NCBI GenBank assembly: GCA_001803875.1
Contig: MHEO01000009.1
Span: 1 to 13,070, forward strand
Length of the DNA: 13,070 bases
Origin: Nitrospirae bacterium RIFCSPHIGHO2_01_FULL_66_17
Lineage (GTDB): Bacteria; Nitrospirota; Nitrospiria; 2-01-FULL-66-17
Direction of reading: 5' to 3'
In this document: positions 1 to 7,577 of the stretch, in pieces
Position numbering within the stretch: position 1 is the first letter of the stretch
How the letters are laid out: each line of letters opens with the position of its first letter
Made by a program: the position numbers and the translations under genes
Notes under the pieces: generated by a model
The model's database searches: none
Told to the model about the DNA's origin: nothing
The model's input: the letters and a program-made list of their open reading frames with translations, nothing else

Positions 1-492
1 GGGAGCAGTGCCTGTCGGCTTCTTCACGGTAATATTGACCGTCCAATTGGCGGACGCCACGCCAACAGTGGCTTTGACCGTTCCGCTTGCCGTCACATCG
101 GCCGTCAAATCGCAGACCGGCACACTCCACCACGCGTAGATATCGGTCGGCGACATTCCCCGGTCATCCGTGGTGGTTTCGAAAAACGCCATATCCGTTG
201 GGGTAAGAACGGTCCCGGCTCGATCGCTCAGCGCATACACCCTCCCACCGGCGAAGAACCGAACCTTTACTCCCGGCACCGGATTTCCCTTCGCATCGGA
301 AACCTGGAATTCGAGGGGTGCCGACGTCTGACGATTTACACCGCCACCGCTGCTGAAATATGAGACGGTGGTATCCCCGGGGGCGACAACCGTCGTGCCA
401 TCTGCCGCCGTGTCGTCTCCGCAACCGGCCAGGGGCACAATCGCGAACAACAGGTAAACGGCCCCACGCAGCATCGGTCCCATTGTGTTCAC
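1..492 (-). CDS. Ig-like-domain lipoprotein, 3' end cut by window edge
   Basis: The frame stays open from a GTG at 490-492 to the left edge, giving 164 residues without a stop, so the C-terminus lies outside the window. Residues 8-24 form a lipoprotein signal: R9, a hydrophobic run, then the lipobox LAGC with C24 as the lipidated cysteine. A short Asp/Thr/Gly-rich linker follows. From about residue 57 there is a bacterial Ig-like domain of the Big_1 type, with the hallmark VSDAKGNPVPGVKVRFF at 64-80 and alternating beta-strand and DRG/TTT turns up to about 156. I infer an envelope-anchored protein exposed in the periplasm or at the cell surface; its ligand is unknown. It lies 45 nt after aroKB with no terminator between them, so it is probably the tail of the pil operon. 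The GTG is preferred over ATG 481-483 because AAGGAGGT sits 4-5 nt upstream of the GTG but about 12 nt from the ATG. GC content looks lower than in the right half of the window. Confidence 0.72.
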   Translation of the reverse strand, partial: MNTMGPMLRGAVYLLFAIVPLAGCGDDTAADGTTVVAPGDTTVSYFSSGGGVNRQTSAPLEFQVSDAKGNPVPGVKVRFFAGGRVYALSDRAGTVLTPTDMAFFETTTDDRGMSPTDIYAWWSVPVCDLTADVTASGTVKATVGVASANWTVNITVKKPTGTAP

Positions 493-496
493 CCTG

Positions 497-504
497 ACCT
501 CCTT
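497..504 (-). promoter_or_regulatory. Strong Shine-Dalgarno for the Ig-like lipoprotein
   Basis: Read on the minus strand, this is AAGGAGGT, a near-perfect anti-16S match. It is ideally spaced for the GTG at 490-492 and rather far from the in-frame ATG nine bases later. It therefore decides the start and supports the reality of this edge-truncated gene. Confidence 0.6.
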
Positions 505-537
505 TTGCGCATCCCGCAGATCACGCCATTCCGTGTG

Positions 538-2196
538 TTAATGAGGCGACGCCCCGGCACGGTGCCGCTCGGTAAGTATACCGTTCAGCCCCTTCTTGGC
601 AACGGTCGCCCTCCTCCACGTGGCAAGAATTCTCTCAGAGGCCACCGGCTCGACTTTCACTCGCCCGAAGCCTTGCGGGAGGACAAAGTGGATACGCCCT
701 TGCCTGACTTTCTTATCGAGCGACATGCTCCGGATCACTCGCGACGGACGAATGGGCGGCAACGCGCAGGGCAGACCGAGCCTCTCCAGCAACCCGCGCT
801 GGCGGCGTACCAGGTTTTCATCACACAGGCCCAGGTCCTGAGCCAGTCGCGCGGCGAAATCCATCCCGATGGCCACCGCCTCGCCATGTCGGTATGTGGC
901 GTACCCCGTACACGTCTCCACGACGTGTCCCACCGTATGCCCATAGTTGAGAATTTTCCGGAGCCCGGTTTCACGCTCATCCTGTTTGACGATGTCCGCT
1001 TTGATCACGACGGACCGCCGCACCACCTCGGTCAACACGTCCGGTACTCCGCCCAAGATGGCCTCGGCGTGATCCTCGACAAACGCAAAAAATGACGCGT
1101 CCGCAATCACTCCATATTTGACGACCTCGGCCAGGCCGGCAACCAGCTCTCGCCGCGGCAAGGTAGACAAGGTCGAGACGTCGGAGCACACCAGAATCGG
1201 ATGGTGAAACGCTCCAATGAGATTTTTGCCAAGAGGATGATCGACCCCGGTCTTTCCTCCGATACTCGAATCGACCTGCGCCACGACCGTCGTCGGCACT
1301 TGCACGTACGCCACCCCGCGAAGATAGGTCGCCGCGACAAATCCCGCCACGTCGCCGATCACTCCACCCCCAAGCGCCAGAATCGTATCCCCTCGCTCGA
1401 ATCGCCGCCCGACCAATTCATCATAGACACGGCTCGCTGAGCGCAACGTCTTATATCGTTCGCCGTCCGGAATCGTCACGAGAAACGGGTGGAACCCGGC
1501 GGCTCGCAGACTGCGTATGACGGACCCTGCATAGAGTGCGGTGACGCGGGAGTTGGTGATCACCCCCACCCTCCCGCGGCGCCCCAACGCGGCGAGCCGC
1601 TCCCCCACCCGCGGAAGCGTCTCCCACCCGATTTCGACGTCATATGTATTTTGACCAGCCGTCACCGACACGCTGGTCGACGCGGGGCGGAGGTGGTGAA
1701 GGACGCTGGCTACGACTTCGCCCGTGGTCCGATCGGAGGTTTCGACATGCAGGAGCGCCTCGCGATAGTACGCTTCCCGTTCCCGAAGCAATGCGGCGAT
1801 GGCTTGAGGTCGATTCCCTTGTCCCAATAAGGGACGATCCGTCGCACGATCGAGGCGCGCCGCCGCAACGTCCGGGCGCGCTTGGAGCCAGATCGTGAGC
1901 CCCGCGCGGTTTAACCGAGCCCGATTGACAGGATCCAGGATCGCTCCGCCACCGGTCGAGATCACCTGGCGAGCACCTTTGACCACGCGGTCAATGATGC
2001 GGCGTTCCAAGGCGCGAAACCTTGGCTCTCCTTCGGCACGGAAAATCTCGACGATCGACCGACCCGCCGTTTGTTCGATCAGGCTGTCGGTATCGACGAA
2101 CTTCAGCCCCAATTCCTTCGCCAGGCGGCGACCAATCGTTGTCTTGCCTGCGCCCGCGGAGCCGACGAGGATGAGATGATTCCCAGATCCGGCCAC
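538..2196 (-). CDS. aroKB: Bifunctional shikimate kinase / 3-dehydroquinate synthase (AroK-AroB fusion)
   Basis: One 552-residue cytoplasmic protein carries two shikimate-pathway steps. The N-terminal kinase (about 1-170) phosphorylates shikimate with ATP. It shows a Walker A loop GSAGAGKT (12-19), the DTD motif (D35, D37), R61 in a GEPRFR motif, the GGG turn (82-84), lid R121 in RPLL, and R140. The C-terminal domain (about 175-535) is 3-dehydroquinate synthase, which converts DAHP to 3-dehydroquinate with NAD and a metal. It shows DGERYKT (244-250), GGGVIGDVAGF (276-286), PTT (301-303), DSSIGGKTGVD (309-319), and the metal ligands E357 (AEVVKYG), H420 (NYGHTVGH) and H437 (HGEAV). All the key residues I looked for are present, so both activities look intact. 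The start is GTG 2194-2196, with AGGAG eight bases upstream overlapping the pilQ stop codon, which suggests coupling to pilQ. In proteobacteria aroK and aroB are separate genes in the same place after pilQ. The tail after about 535 is extra and looks unstructured. Confidence 0.95.
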   Translation of the reverse strand: MAGSGNHLILVGSAGAGKTTIGRRLAKELGLKFVDTDSLIEQTAGRSIVEIFRAEGEPRFRALERRIIDRVVKGARQVISTGGGAILDPVNRARLNRAGLTIWLQARPDVAAARLDRATDRPLLGQGNRPQAIAALLREREAYYREALLHVETSDRTTGEVVASVLHHLRPASTSVSVTAGQNTYDVEIGWETLPRVGERLAALGRRGRVGVITNSRVTALYAGSVIRSLRAAGFHPFLVTIPDGERYKTLRSASRVYDELVGRRFERGDTILALGGGVIGDVAGFVAATYLRGVAYVQVPTTVVAQVDSSIGGKTGVDHPLGKNLIGAFHHPILVCSDVSTLSTLPRRELVAGLAEVVKYGVIADASFFAFVEDHAEAILGGVPDVLTEVVRRSVVIKADIVKQDERETGLRKILNYGHTVGHVVETCTGYATYRHGEAVAIGMDFAARLAQDLGLCDENLVRRQRGLLERLGLPCALPPIRPSRVIRSMSLDKKVRQGRIHFVLPQGFGRVKVEPVASERILATWRRATVAKKGLNGILTERHRAGASPH

Positions 2197-2207
2197 CGAG
2201 GAAGCTC

Positions 2208-4460
2208 CTAAGTCTTTTTAACGATGGTGGGCGTAATAAAGATGAGCAATTCACGGTTCTGATCGCTGACGCTCTGGCGTTTGAAGAGCCACCCCAGTCC
2301 GGGGATCTTGGCCAGCCAGGGGACGCCGGTTTCCGACTCGGATTTGGTGTTCTCGAAAATGCCGCCGATCACCGTGGTCTCGCCGTCCTGGACCATGACC
2401 TCGGTGGTCGCCTCGCGCTTGCTGATGCTCGGGGCCCCGAGACGCGACCGAAAATCGCCGATCGCATTCTTGGTGGCCTTGATCTTCATGATCACACTGC
2501 CGTTGGGCGTGATGTGGGGCGTGACGGTCAGGTTGAGCGTCGCGTCGATGAACTGCGTCTGCGTCCCACTGTTGGACACGGTCTCGAACGGGATGGAATC
2601 CCCCTGCTGGATCACCGCCTCTCGATTATCCAACGTCACGATCCGGGGGCTGGAAATGATCTTGGTCTCACCCGACGCCTCGCCCGCCGACAATCGAACA
2701 TCCAGATTGAAGGGATTGAGCCCCGTGAGACGCCCCAGCGTGAACCCCACGTTGCCGATCGAACCGGCCCCCCCGCTCGCGGGCAGGTTGACGGCGAAGT
2801 TGGGCACCTGCGCCCCCACCAGATCGCCGGTGCCGGGTCCGGCGTTCAGCGCGAGTTGATTCGCCCCAAACGTATCTTTGCCGGAGGCTCCCCATTGGAT
2901 CCCGAGGTCACGCGCGAAATTCGTGTTGGCCTGGACGATCCGGGTCTCGATCAACACCTGCGGGGTCGGCAGATCGAGGAGCTTGATCAACTGTTGGATG
3001 TCGGCGATGTTCTGCGGCACGTCCTTGGCGATCAGGCTGTTGGTGGCCTCGTTCACGGTCAGATCGCCCCGCGAGCTGAGGTTCTTCTTCAACGTCGTCG
3101 AGAGATCGGCGGCCTTGGCGTAGTTGATGGGAATGATCAGGGTCTTGAGATCCTCGGCCTTGACCTGGGCCTCCTTCGCCTTGGCAGCCTCGTCCTGCTG
3201 CTTGGCGATGTTCGCGTTCGAATCGATCCGGATGATGTTCCCTTCGCGCATCTGGCCGAGTCCCCTGGACTTCAGCACGATGTCGAGGGCCTGATCCCAC
3301 GGCACGTTGAACAGCTTCAGCGTCACCTTGCCCTTGACCTCCTCGCCGACCACCATGTTGAGGCCGCTGACGTCGGCGATCAACCGCAAGATATTGCTGA
3401 CCTCGGCGTCCTGGAAGTCGAGCGAAATCTTTCGACCCGTGTAGCCCTCGGCCCCCAACGTCTTGCCGCCGGACGCCACGGGCGCCGGGGCGGCCGGCGG
3501 CGGAGCCGCCGGCACGGGAGGGGCCGGAACGGCCGGAGTGGCCACGCTCTCCGCCGCGGGGCCCGTCGCCACCGGTTGAGACACCGGGGGCGGCGTTGCC
3601 GCGGCGGGGGCCGGCGCGGCGATTTGCGCGCGCGCCAGACGCACCGTGAGGCGCTTCCCGCGCTCGTCCACGGTATGTTTCACGGCCTTCTTCAGGTCGA
3701 TCACCACCCTCACCTTCATCGGATCGCGATGCTGGCCGATCCGGGCCTGGCGGACGAGCGTGTTGGCCGCGGCCTTGACAGTGGTCAGCTTCACCGCGCT
3801 GCGGGCGTTCGGGAGATCCACCACCAGCCGATTGCCGCCGACGGCAAACACCTTGGGCGGCTCGAGCGGACCATCGGCTTCGATTTGCACGTCCACAAAC
3901 GTCGGTTTAGGCACGATGCGCACCGCCGTGACCCGGGGATGGGACGGCGCAACTGCCGCGGGACGCTGGGGCTCGGCAGGCGGCGCGGGCGCGGGGGGTG
4001 CGACCTCCTGGGCGACTGGCGGTTCGACCGGCACCGGAGCCGGGGACTCCTTCGCGAAATCGATCAGCAGCGTGCGCTCGTCGTCGCGGTGGATCTGATA
4101 GTCGGCGGACCGCGAGAGCATCAGACTCAGGCGCGCGACCTTTCCGGTCTCACCTGTTTGCTCCGCCACAATCGCCTTGACGGGATCGAGGCCGACATCG
4201 CGCGGACCGGCAAACGCACCCAGGTTGGTGTCCGCAAGATCGACGATGAGCTGAAGCGGCTCCTCCAGCTTGAACGTGGTGTACGACAACGGCCCATCCG
4301 CGGTGAGCATGACGCGCGTCGTCTCGGCAAGGTCCGTGACGCTCACGTCGGTGACCGTGACCACCGGCCCCGCCTCGGGAGGTTTGACCTGGGTAGGTTG
4401 CATCGCGCACCCGGCCAGCACCCCGGCGCACAGGATTCCGACGAATCCGATCGGCTTCAT
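2208..4460 (-). CDS. pilQ: Type IV pilus secretin PilQ
   Basis: PilQ forms the outer-membrane gated channel through which the type IV pilus leaves and re-enters the cell. This 750-residue copy shows an N-terminal signal with lipobox LAGC (15-18). Two AMIN domains, which bind peptidoglycan in this family, follow at about 33-135 and 177-276. A Pro/Ala/Val-rich linker spans 280-330, then the STN domain (about 344-413, ISLDFQDAEVSNILRLIADV), an N1/secretin_N domain (about 437-500), and the secretin barrel (about 501-748) with the late signature VPWLAKIPGLGWLFK (713-727). The start ATG 4458-4460 overlaps the pilP stop in an ATGA and has GAGGAGGG six bases upstream. The same frame stays open upstream to 4952, but that stretch is pilP read in the wrong phase. 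The lipobox cysteine (C18) is notable because many PilQ proteins have an ordinary Sec signal. The pilQ stop TAG lies inside the ribosome-binding site of aroKB. Confidence 0.96.
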   Translation of the reverse strand: MKPIGFVGILCAGVLAGCAMQPTQVKPPEAGPVVTVTDVSVTDLAETTRVMLTADGPLSYTTFKLEEPLQLIVDLADTNLGAFAGPRDVGLDPVKAIVAEQTGETGKVARLSLMLSRSADYQIHRDDERTLLIDFAKESPAPVPVEPPVAQEVAPPAPAPPAEPQRPAAVAPSHPRVTAVRIVPKPTFVDVQIEADGPLEPPKVFAVGGNRLVVDLPNARSAVKLTTVKAAANTLVRQARIGQHRDPMKVRVVIDLKKAVKHTVDERGKRLTVRLARAQIAAPAPAAATPPPVSQPVATGPAAESVATPAVPAPPVPAAPPPAAPAPVASGGKTLGAEGYTGRKISLDFQDAEVSNILRLIADVSGLNMVVGEEVKGKVTLKLFNVPWDQALDIVLKSRGLGQMREGNIIRIDSNANIAKQQDEAAKAKEAQVKAEDLKTLIIPINYAKAADLSTTLKKNLSSRGDLTVNEATNSLIAKDVPQNIADIQQLIKLLDLPTPQVLIETRIVQANTNFARDLGIQWGASGKDTFGANQLALNAGPGTGDLVGAQVPNFAVNLPASGGAGSIGNVGFTLGRLTGLNPFNLDVRLSAGEASGETKIISSPRIVTLDNREAVIQQGDSIPFETVSNSGTQTQFIDATLNLTVTPHITPNGSVIMKIKATKNAIGDFRSRLGAPSISKREATTEVMVQDGETTVIGGIFENTKSESETGVPWLAKIPGLGWLFKRQSVSDQNRELLIFITPTIVKKT

Positions 4461-4987
4461 TCCAAACCCTCCTCGCGGGTTCGCAGCTCCAGCACAATGT
4501 CCCGCGTCCGTGTTTCCCCGAAGAAATCGACGTAGCGCTCGACCACGGTGAGATCCTTCGCAGTAATCCGTTTGACCACGCCATGATTGGGTCCCACCGG
4601 CGTCCCGATTCTCACGGCGTATCCCTTGCCGTCCGGCATCTCGAGCAGGCCGTAGGTCCCCAGGCTGCCCCACACGACCGCCACCAATTTGAGTTCCGAG
4701 ACCTCCCGCCGCTGCAGCGGCGGAAGAAACTCCATGCTCTTCTTGCCGCTGGTCACGATGAGCGATTGAAACGGATCGCGGCGACCGGCTGGGTTGTACG
4801 AGTACGCATCGGCCTGGAGCGCCGCCGGCGCGGCCTCCGTCGCCGCGGCCTGAACCGGCGGCGCGGGCGGCGCGGCCGCCGGCAGCGGGGCCGCATCGGA
4901 GCCCGCGACCGCGATCAACGCGCTCCACCCCGCGGCGGCAACGAGCCCCCACAGCCCGATTCGACCTCTTGGAAACCGGTCACGCAC
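4457..4987 (-). CDS. pilP: Type IV pilus assembly protein PilP
   Basis: PilP is the periplasmic link between the PilN/PilO inner-membrane dimer and the PilQ secretin. The 176-residue product has a basic N-terminus and a hydrophobic segment at about 10-29. A Pro/Ala-rich flexible linker (30-58) leads to the conserved RRDPFQSL motif (69-76), then the small beta-sandwich domain (about 95-170) with LKLVAVVWGSLGTYGLLE and GYAVRIGTPVG. Proteobacterial PilP is typically a lipoprotein, but no cysteine is visible here, so it may be anchored by its hydrophobic segment or cleaved and soluble. The start is GTG 4985-4987, inside the end of pilO (8-nt overlap), with GGGAG five bases upstream. The stop TGA overlaps the pilQ ATG. 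The identity rests on the DPF motif, the size, and the position between pilO and pilQ. Confidence 0.92.
   Translation of the reverse strand: MRDRFPRGRIGLWGLVAAAGWSALIAVAGSDAAPLPAAAPPAPPVQAAATEAAPAALQADAYSYNPAGRRDPFQSLIVTSGKKSMEFLPPLQRREVSELKLVAVVWGSLGTYGLLEMPDGKGYAVRIGTPVGPNHGVVKRITAKDLTVVERYVDFFGETRTRDIVLELRTREEGLE
4467..4474 (-). promoter_or_regulatory. Ribosome-binding site that fixes the pilQ start
   Basis: GAGGAGGG on the minus strand lies within the end of pilP, six bases before ATG 4458-4460. It selects the start that opens directly into a signal peptide and argues against the upstream in-frame extension. Confidence 0.6.
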
Positions 4988-5618
4988 CCTGGCTCCCAGG
5001 CTTGGCGGGCGGCGGAGCGGCCGCCGGCGGTTGGGCGGCCGCGTCCATCGCCGCGAACGCGGTGGCGCGAAACGTCGTCTGGATCATCAGCCGGCCCTTG
5101 TCCGTCTTGGGGTTGGTCATCTTCAGGCCGGACACGTTGACGATGCGGGGCAGCTTCCCGATGCGGTCGAAGAACGCGGCGACCGCGTGGTAACCGCCGG
5201 CCACCTCCACGTCGACCGGGATCTCGGTGTAGAGGCCGGACGCCCCCGGCCGGCGCTCCGACGGCCTCCAGAGCTTGAAGTCCAGGCCGGTCTTGATGCC
5301 CAGGTCGGAAACCTGTTTCAAGAGACTGGCGACCTCCGACTCCGGCGGAAGCTGCTCCTTCAACACCGCCAGTTGGTGCTCGAGCTCGGCGTTCTCCCGC
5401 TTCAGTTCGTCGAGGCGGCGCGCCTTGGCCTGGTTGACCTGGATCTCGTTGTTGAGCTGCGCGATCTGTAGATCGAGCCTGTCAATTTCGTCGATTTTGG
5501 GCTTCGCGATGAACACGAAAAACAGGGCCACGACGGCGACCGCCAGGATCCCCCCCATCAGGGCCTTCTGGTAGGTCGGCAGGGCTTTGATCGCGTTGAG
5601 GTTGAGCTCGAGCGCCAT
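4980..5618 (-). CDS. pilO: Type IV pilus inner-membrane protein PilO
   Basis: PilO pairs with PilN in the inner membrane to form the alignment subcomplex that connects cytoplasmic PilM to periplasmic PilP. The 212-residue product has a short cytoplasmic N-terminus, one transmembrane helix (about 18-38) and a periplasmic coiled coil (about 42-90, rich in heptad Leu/Ile and charged residues). A ferredoxin-like domain follows at about 95-190, including the characteristic YTEIPVDVEVAGGYHAVAAF (130-149). A Pro/Ala-rich tail (191-212) completes it. ATG 5616-5618 follows the pilN stop by 6 nt, with GAGGA just upstream. The 3' end overlaps the pilP start by 8 nt, so translation is probably coupled. 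Confidence 0.94.
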   Translation of the reverse strand: MALELNLNAIKALPTYQKALMGGILAVAVVALFFVFIAKPKIDEIDRLDLQIAQLNNEIQVNQAKARRLDELKRENAELEHQLAVLKEQLPPESEVASLLKQVSDLGIKTGLDFKLWRPSERRPGASGLYTEIPVDVEVAGGYHAVAAFFDRIGKLPRIVNVSGLKMTNPKTDKGRLMIQTTFRATAFAAMDAAAQPPAAAPPPAKPGSQGA

Positions 5619-5624
5619 CGGTCC

Positions 5625-6173
5625 TCAGAGCACCATGGTGCACTTCAGCTTGAAACTATACACCGGGATCCCGCCCTCGGACACCTGTCGCGACTCGATC
5701 AACTGGATATCCGACATGTAGCGCGACGCCTTGAGGTTGTTGATGAAGTCCACGATCTCGGCGTTGGTCACGGCTTTGCCGTCCAGGTCGATCTTCCCGC
5801 CCTGCTCGCTCATCGAAACCAGCCACACCCGGTCGGGCAAACTTTTACTGATCTCTTCCAACAAGTGGACCGGGCCGCTCTGGTTCTTCCGCAACTGCTG
5901 GATGATGCCGATCTTCTCCTCGAAGGTCTTCTTGTTCTTCTCGAAATCCTCGACCTCCTTGACCTTGACCTTGAGGGCCGCGAGTTCCTGGTTGAGGGTC
6001 ACGGTCTGCTGCGTCAGGGTGGAGACCGTGCTGGACAGGTACCACCAGTAGGCCCCCATCCCGCCGAAGAGGAGCACGACGCCCCCGATCACCCCCGCCA
6101 TCTGAAAGGGGATCTCGATCCGCTTGCGCGCTTTCTTGGCACGCCCCCCGCCGAGGAGGTTGATCTTGATCAT
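5625..6173 (-). CDS. pilN: Type IV pilus inner-membrane protein PilN
   Basis: PilN is the partner of PilO. It opens with MIKINLL (1-7), the cytoplasmic peptide that in this family docks into PilM, followed by a strongly basic stretch (11-18). One transmembrane helix (about 24-47) and a periplasmic coiled coil (about 50-98) follow. The ferredoxin-like domain (about 100-180) includes the family pattern SLPDRVWLVSM (111-121) and a later strand ending in KLKCTMVL. At 182 residues it is of normal length. The start ATG 6171-6173 overlaps the pilM stop as ATGA, matching the tight stoichiometric coupling expected for direct partners. Confidence 0.95.
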   Translation of the reverse strand: MIKINLLGGGRAKKARKRIEIPFQMAGVIGGVVLLFGGMGAYWWYLSSTVSTLTQQTVTLNQELAALKVKVKEVEDFEKNKKTFEEKIGIIQQLRKNQSGPVHLLEEISKSLPDRVWLVSMSEQGGKIDLDGKAVTNAEIVDFINNLKASRYMSDIQLIESRQVSEGGIPVYSFKLKCTMVL

Positions 6174-7237
6174 CGATCGCCCGGCCTGCGGATCGCGAGG
6201 CCGACCACGACGCTCGCCTGAGGCCCCACCGCGGCGAGCAGGTCGGGATCGACGATCTTGGGGTTGACCTCGATGTGCCGAAACGGATCGAGCATCTCCA
6301 CCGGCACCCCCAACCGCTCGCTCATGAACGGCGCCAGGCCCGTGATCTTGGCCGTCCCCCCGCTCAAATACACGCGGTCGATGGTTTCCTGCGTGGAGGT
6401 GGACCGGAAATAGTCGAACGACCGGCCGATCTCCGCCGCCAGTTCCCCGTTCATCGTGTTGATCACCTCGGCGAGCGCCTCCGGGGCGACGCCCTCGACG
6501 CTCTCCCCGCGTTTCGCCCGCTCGGCCGCCTCGTAGCCCACGTTGAGGTCGCGCTGGATCATCTCGGTGTACTTGTTGCCGCCGGTGGAGATGTCGCGCG
6601 TAAAGGAAAAGTTTCCGCCCTTGACGATGTGGATGTTCATCACGCTGGCCCCGATGTTCACCAGCGCCGACACCTCGGACCCCGACGGCTCGTACCCGAT
6701 CCCGTAGACGTTCTCCAGCGTGAATGCGTCGACGTCCACCACGACCGGGTTGAGCCCCGCTTCCATCACGAGTGCGGTGTATTCGGACAGCCGATCCTTC
6801 TTCACGGCGACCAGCACGACGGCCATCGTGTCCTTCCCCTCGCCGCCCGCATCGGGATTCGGCAGAATGTGGAAGTCAAGATTGACGTCGTTGACGTCGA
6901 AGGGGATGTACTGCTCCGCTTCCCACTTGATCGACTCTTCGAGCTCGTCCTCGGTCATCGGGGGCAGGTTGATCTTCTTGACGATCACCGAGTGGCCCGA
7001 CACGGAGATGACGACGTCCTTGGTCTTGACCGCCTGCTCGCGCAGGAGTTCCTTGACCGCGTCGACAACGCGGCCGGCGTCCATCACCGCCCCGTCGACG
7101 ATCAGCTCGGGGTCGATCGTCTTGATCCCGAACTTTTCGAGCGCGTAGCCCTTCTTGGAGGATGTGAGTTGCAGCAGCTTGATGGCGCTGGACCCGATGT
7201 CAAGCCCGATGACCGGCTGCGCTCGTTGAAACCACAT
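6170..7237 (-). CDS. pilM: Type IV pilus actin-like ATPase PilM
   Basis: PilM is the cytoplasmic, FtsA/actin-fold member of the pilus alignment complex; it binds ATP and the N-terminal peptide of PilN. The 355-residue protein shows the actin-fold phosphate-1 loop GLDIGSSAIK (11-20), the PilM-typical stretch INLPPMTEDELEESIKWEAE (89-108) with QYIPFDV following, phosphate-2 ALVNIGASVMNI (191-202), and the adenosine motif LSGGTAKITGL (291-301). ATG 7235-7237 has GGGAG seven bases upstream. It is preceded by the small MerR-like gene at a distance of 14 nt, so the two are probably co-transcribed from the promoter at 7499-7526. Nothing essential appears to be missing. Confidence 0.96.
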   Translation of the reverse strand: MWFQRAQPVIGLDIGSSAIKLLQLTSSKKGYALEKFGIKTIDPELIVDGAVMDAGRVVDAVKELLREQAVKTKDVVISVSGHSVIVKKINLPPMTEDELEESIKWEAEQYIPFDVNDVNLDFHILPNPDAGGEGKDTMAVVLVAVKKDRLSEYTALVMEAGLNPVVVDVDAFTLENVYGIGYEPSGSEVSALVNIGASVMNIHIVKGGNFSFTRDISTGGNKYTEMIQRDLNVGYEAAERAKRGESVEGVAPEALAEVINTMNGELAAEIGRSFDYFRSTSTQETIDRVYLSGGTAKITGLAPFMSERLGVPVEMLDPFRHIEVNPKIVDPDLLAAVGPQASVVVGLAIRRPGDR

Positions 7238-7251
7238 CGATCGACTCCCGG

Positions 7252-7452
7252 TTACCGGCGGTCGTTACGCCGCCTGATCAGTCGCTCGATCTCGCGGCGG
7301 TTCCGCTCGGTGTACAATCGCCAGTTCCGCCAATCCCGCCCCACGTTCGTGATGAGACCCTCGCGCTCCCACCGAAACAGCGTGGCCTTCGAGATGTCGA
7401 AGGTCTCGCAGATTTCTTTCGCTTTGTAGGAACGCTGCCGCGACTGCACCAT
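7252..7452 (-). CDS. Minimal MerR-type helix-turn-helix protein leading the pil operon
   Basis: A 66-residue, highly basic protein consists of little more than a MerR-family winged HTH. The helix-turn-helix runs from SYKAKEICETFDIS to KATLFRWEREGLI (8-34), and the wing corresponds to RDWRNWRLYTERN (39-51). A short basic helix (52-66) follows. The long dimerisation helix and effector-binding domain of full-size MerR regulators are absent. It may act as an autoregulator or an operon-specific DNA-binding protein; this is inference. The start at ATG 7450-7452 has GAGG only about 2 nt away, whereas GTG 7447-7449 directly after it is better spaced, so the true start may be one codon later. Upstream in-frame codons such as TTG 7486-7488 would lie almost on the predicted transcription start and lack a ribosome-binding site. 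It ends 14 nt before pilM. Confidence 0.8.
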   Translation of the reverse strand: MVQSRQRSYKAKEICETFDISKATLFRWEREGLITNVGRDWRNWRLYTERNRREIERLIRRRNDRR

Positions 7453-7493
7453 GACCTCACCGACAACCCGTGACGGAATGCGTGTCAAAACGG

Positions 7494-7511
7494 TAGTAAG
7501 TATACTTAGTA
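7494..7511. promoter_or_regulatory. Palindrome over the -10 box, candidate operator
   Basis: TAAGTATACTTA (7497-7508) is a perfect 12-bp palindrome. Allowing one mismatch on each side it extends to 18 bp (7494-7511). It covers the -10 hexamer and part of the spacer. A dyad here fits binding by a dimeric regulator, most simply the adjacent MerR-like protein acting on its own operon. Classical MerR sites lie inside a long 19-20 bp spacer; here the spacer is 16 bp and the dyad sits on the -10, which would favour repression. The assignment is inferred. Confidence 0.4.
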
Positions 7512-7526
7512 TGGTCACCCTGTCAA
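7499..7526 (-). promoter_or_regulatory. Sigma70-type promoter of the merR-like/pilMNOPQ operon
   Basis: On the minus strand a perfect -35 TTGACA (7521-7526) is followed after 16 bp by a -10 TATACT (7499-7504). Transcription would start near 7492 and leave a leader of about 40 nt before the MerR-like start. This AT-rich island stands out between two GC-rich genes and is the only strong promoter I see for the eight-gene run to its left. Confidence 0.6.
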
Positions 7527-7577
7527 GTGGTATCACGCGGCAGGGGGGAAGTGAACGGGGGCGGCGCGGGGGGGCGC

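Noticed and set aside
3471..3620. Pro/Ala/Val-rich low-complexity stretch in pilQ as a DNA repeat
   Set aside because: It has no regular repeat unit at DNA level and is the usual flexible linker between AMIN and STN domains.
2514..4535. A 673-codon open frame on the plus strand opposite pilQ and pilP
   Set aside because: It is the antisense of two clearly identified genes. Its product is Arg/His/Gly-rich low-complexity sequence without domain signs, typical of GC-rich antisense frames.
4461..4952. N-terminal extension of pilQ through the pilP region
   Set aside because: The extension is the wrong phase of pilP. The ATG at 4458-4460 has its own ribosome-binding site and opens into a signal peptide.
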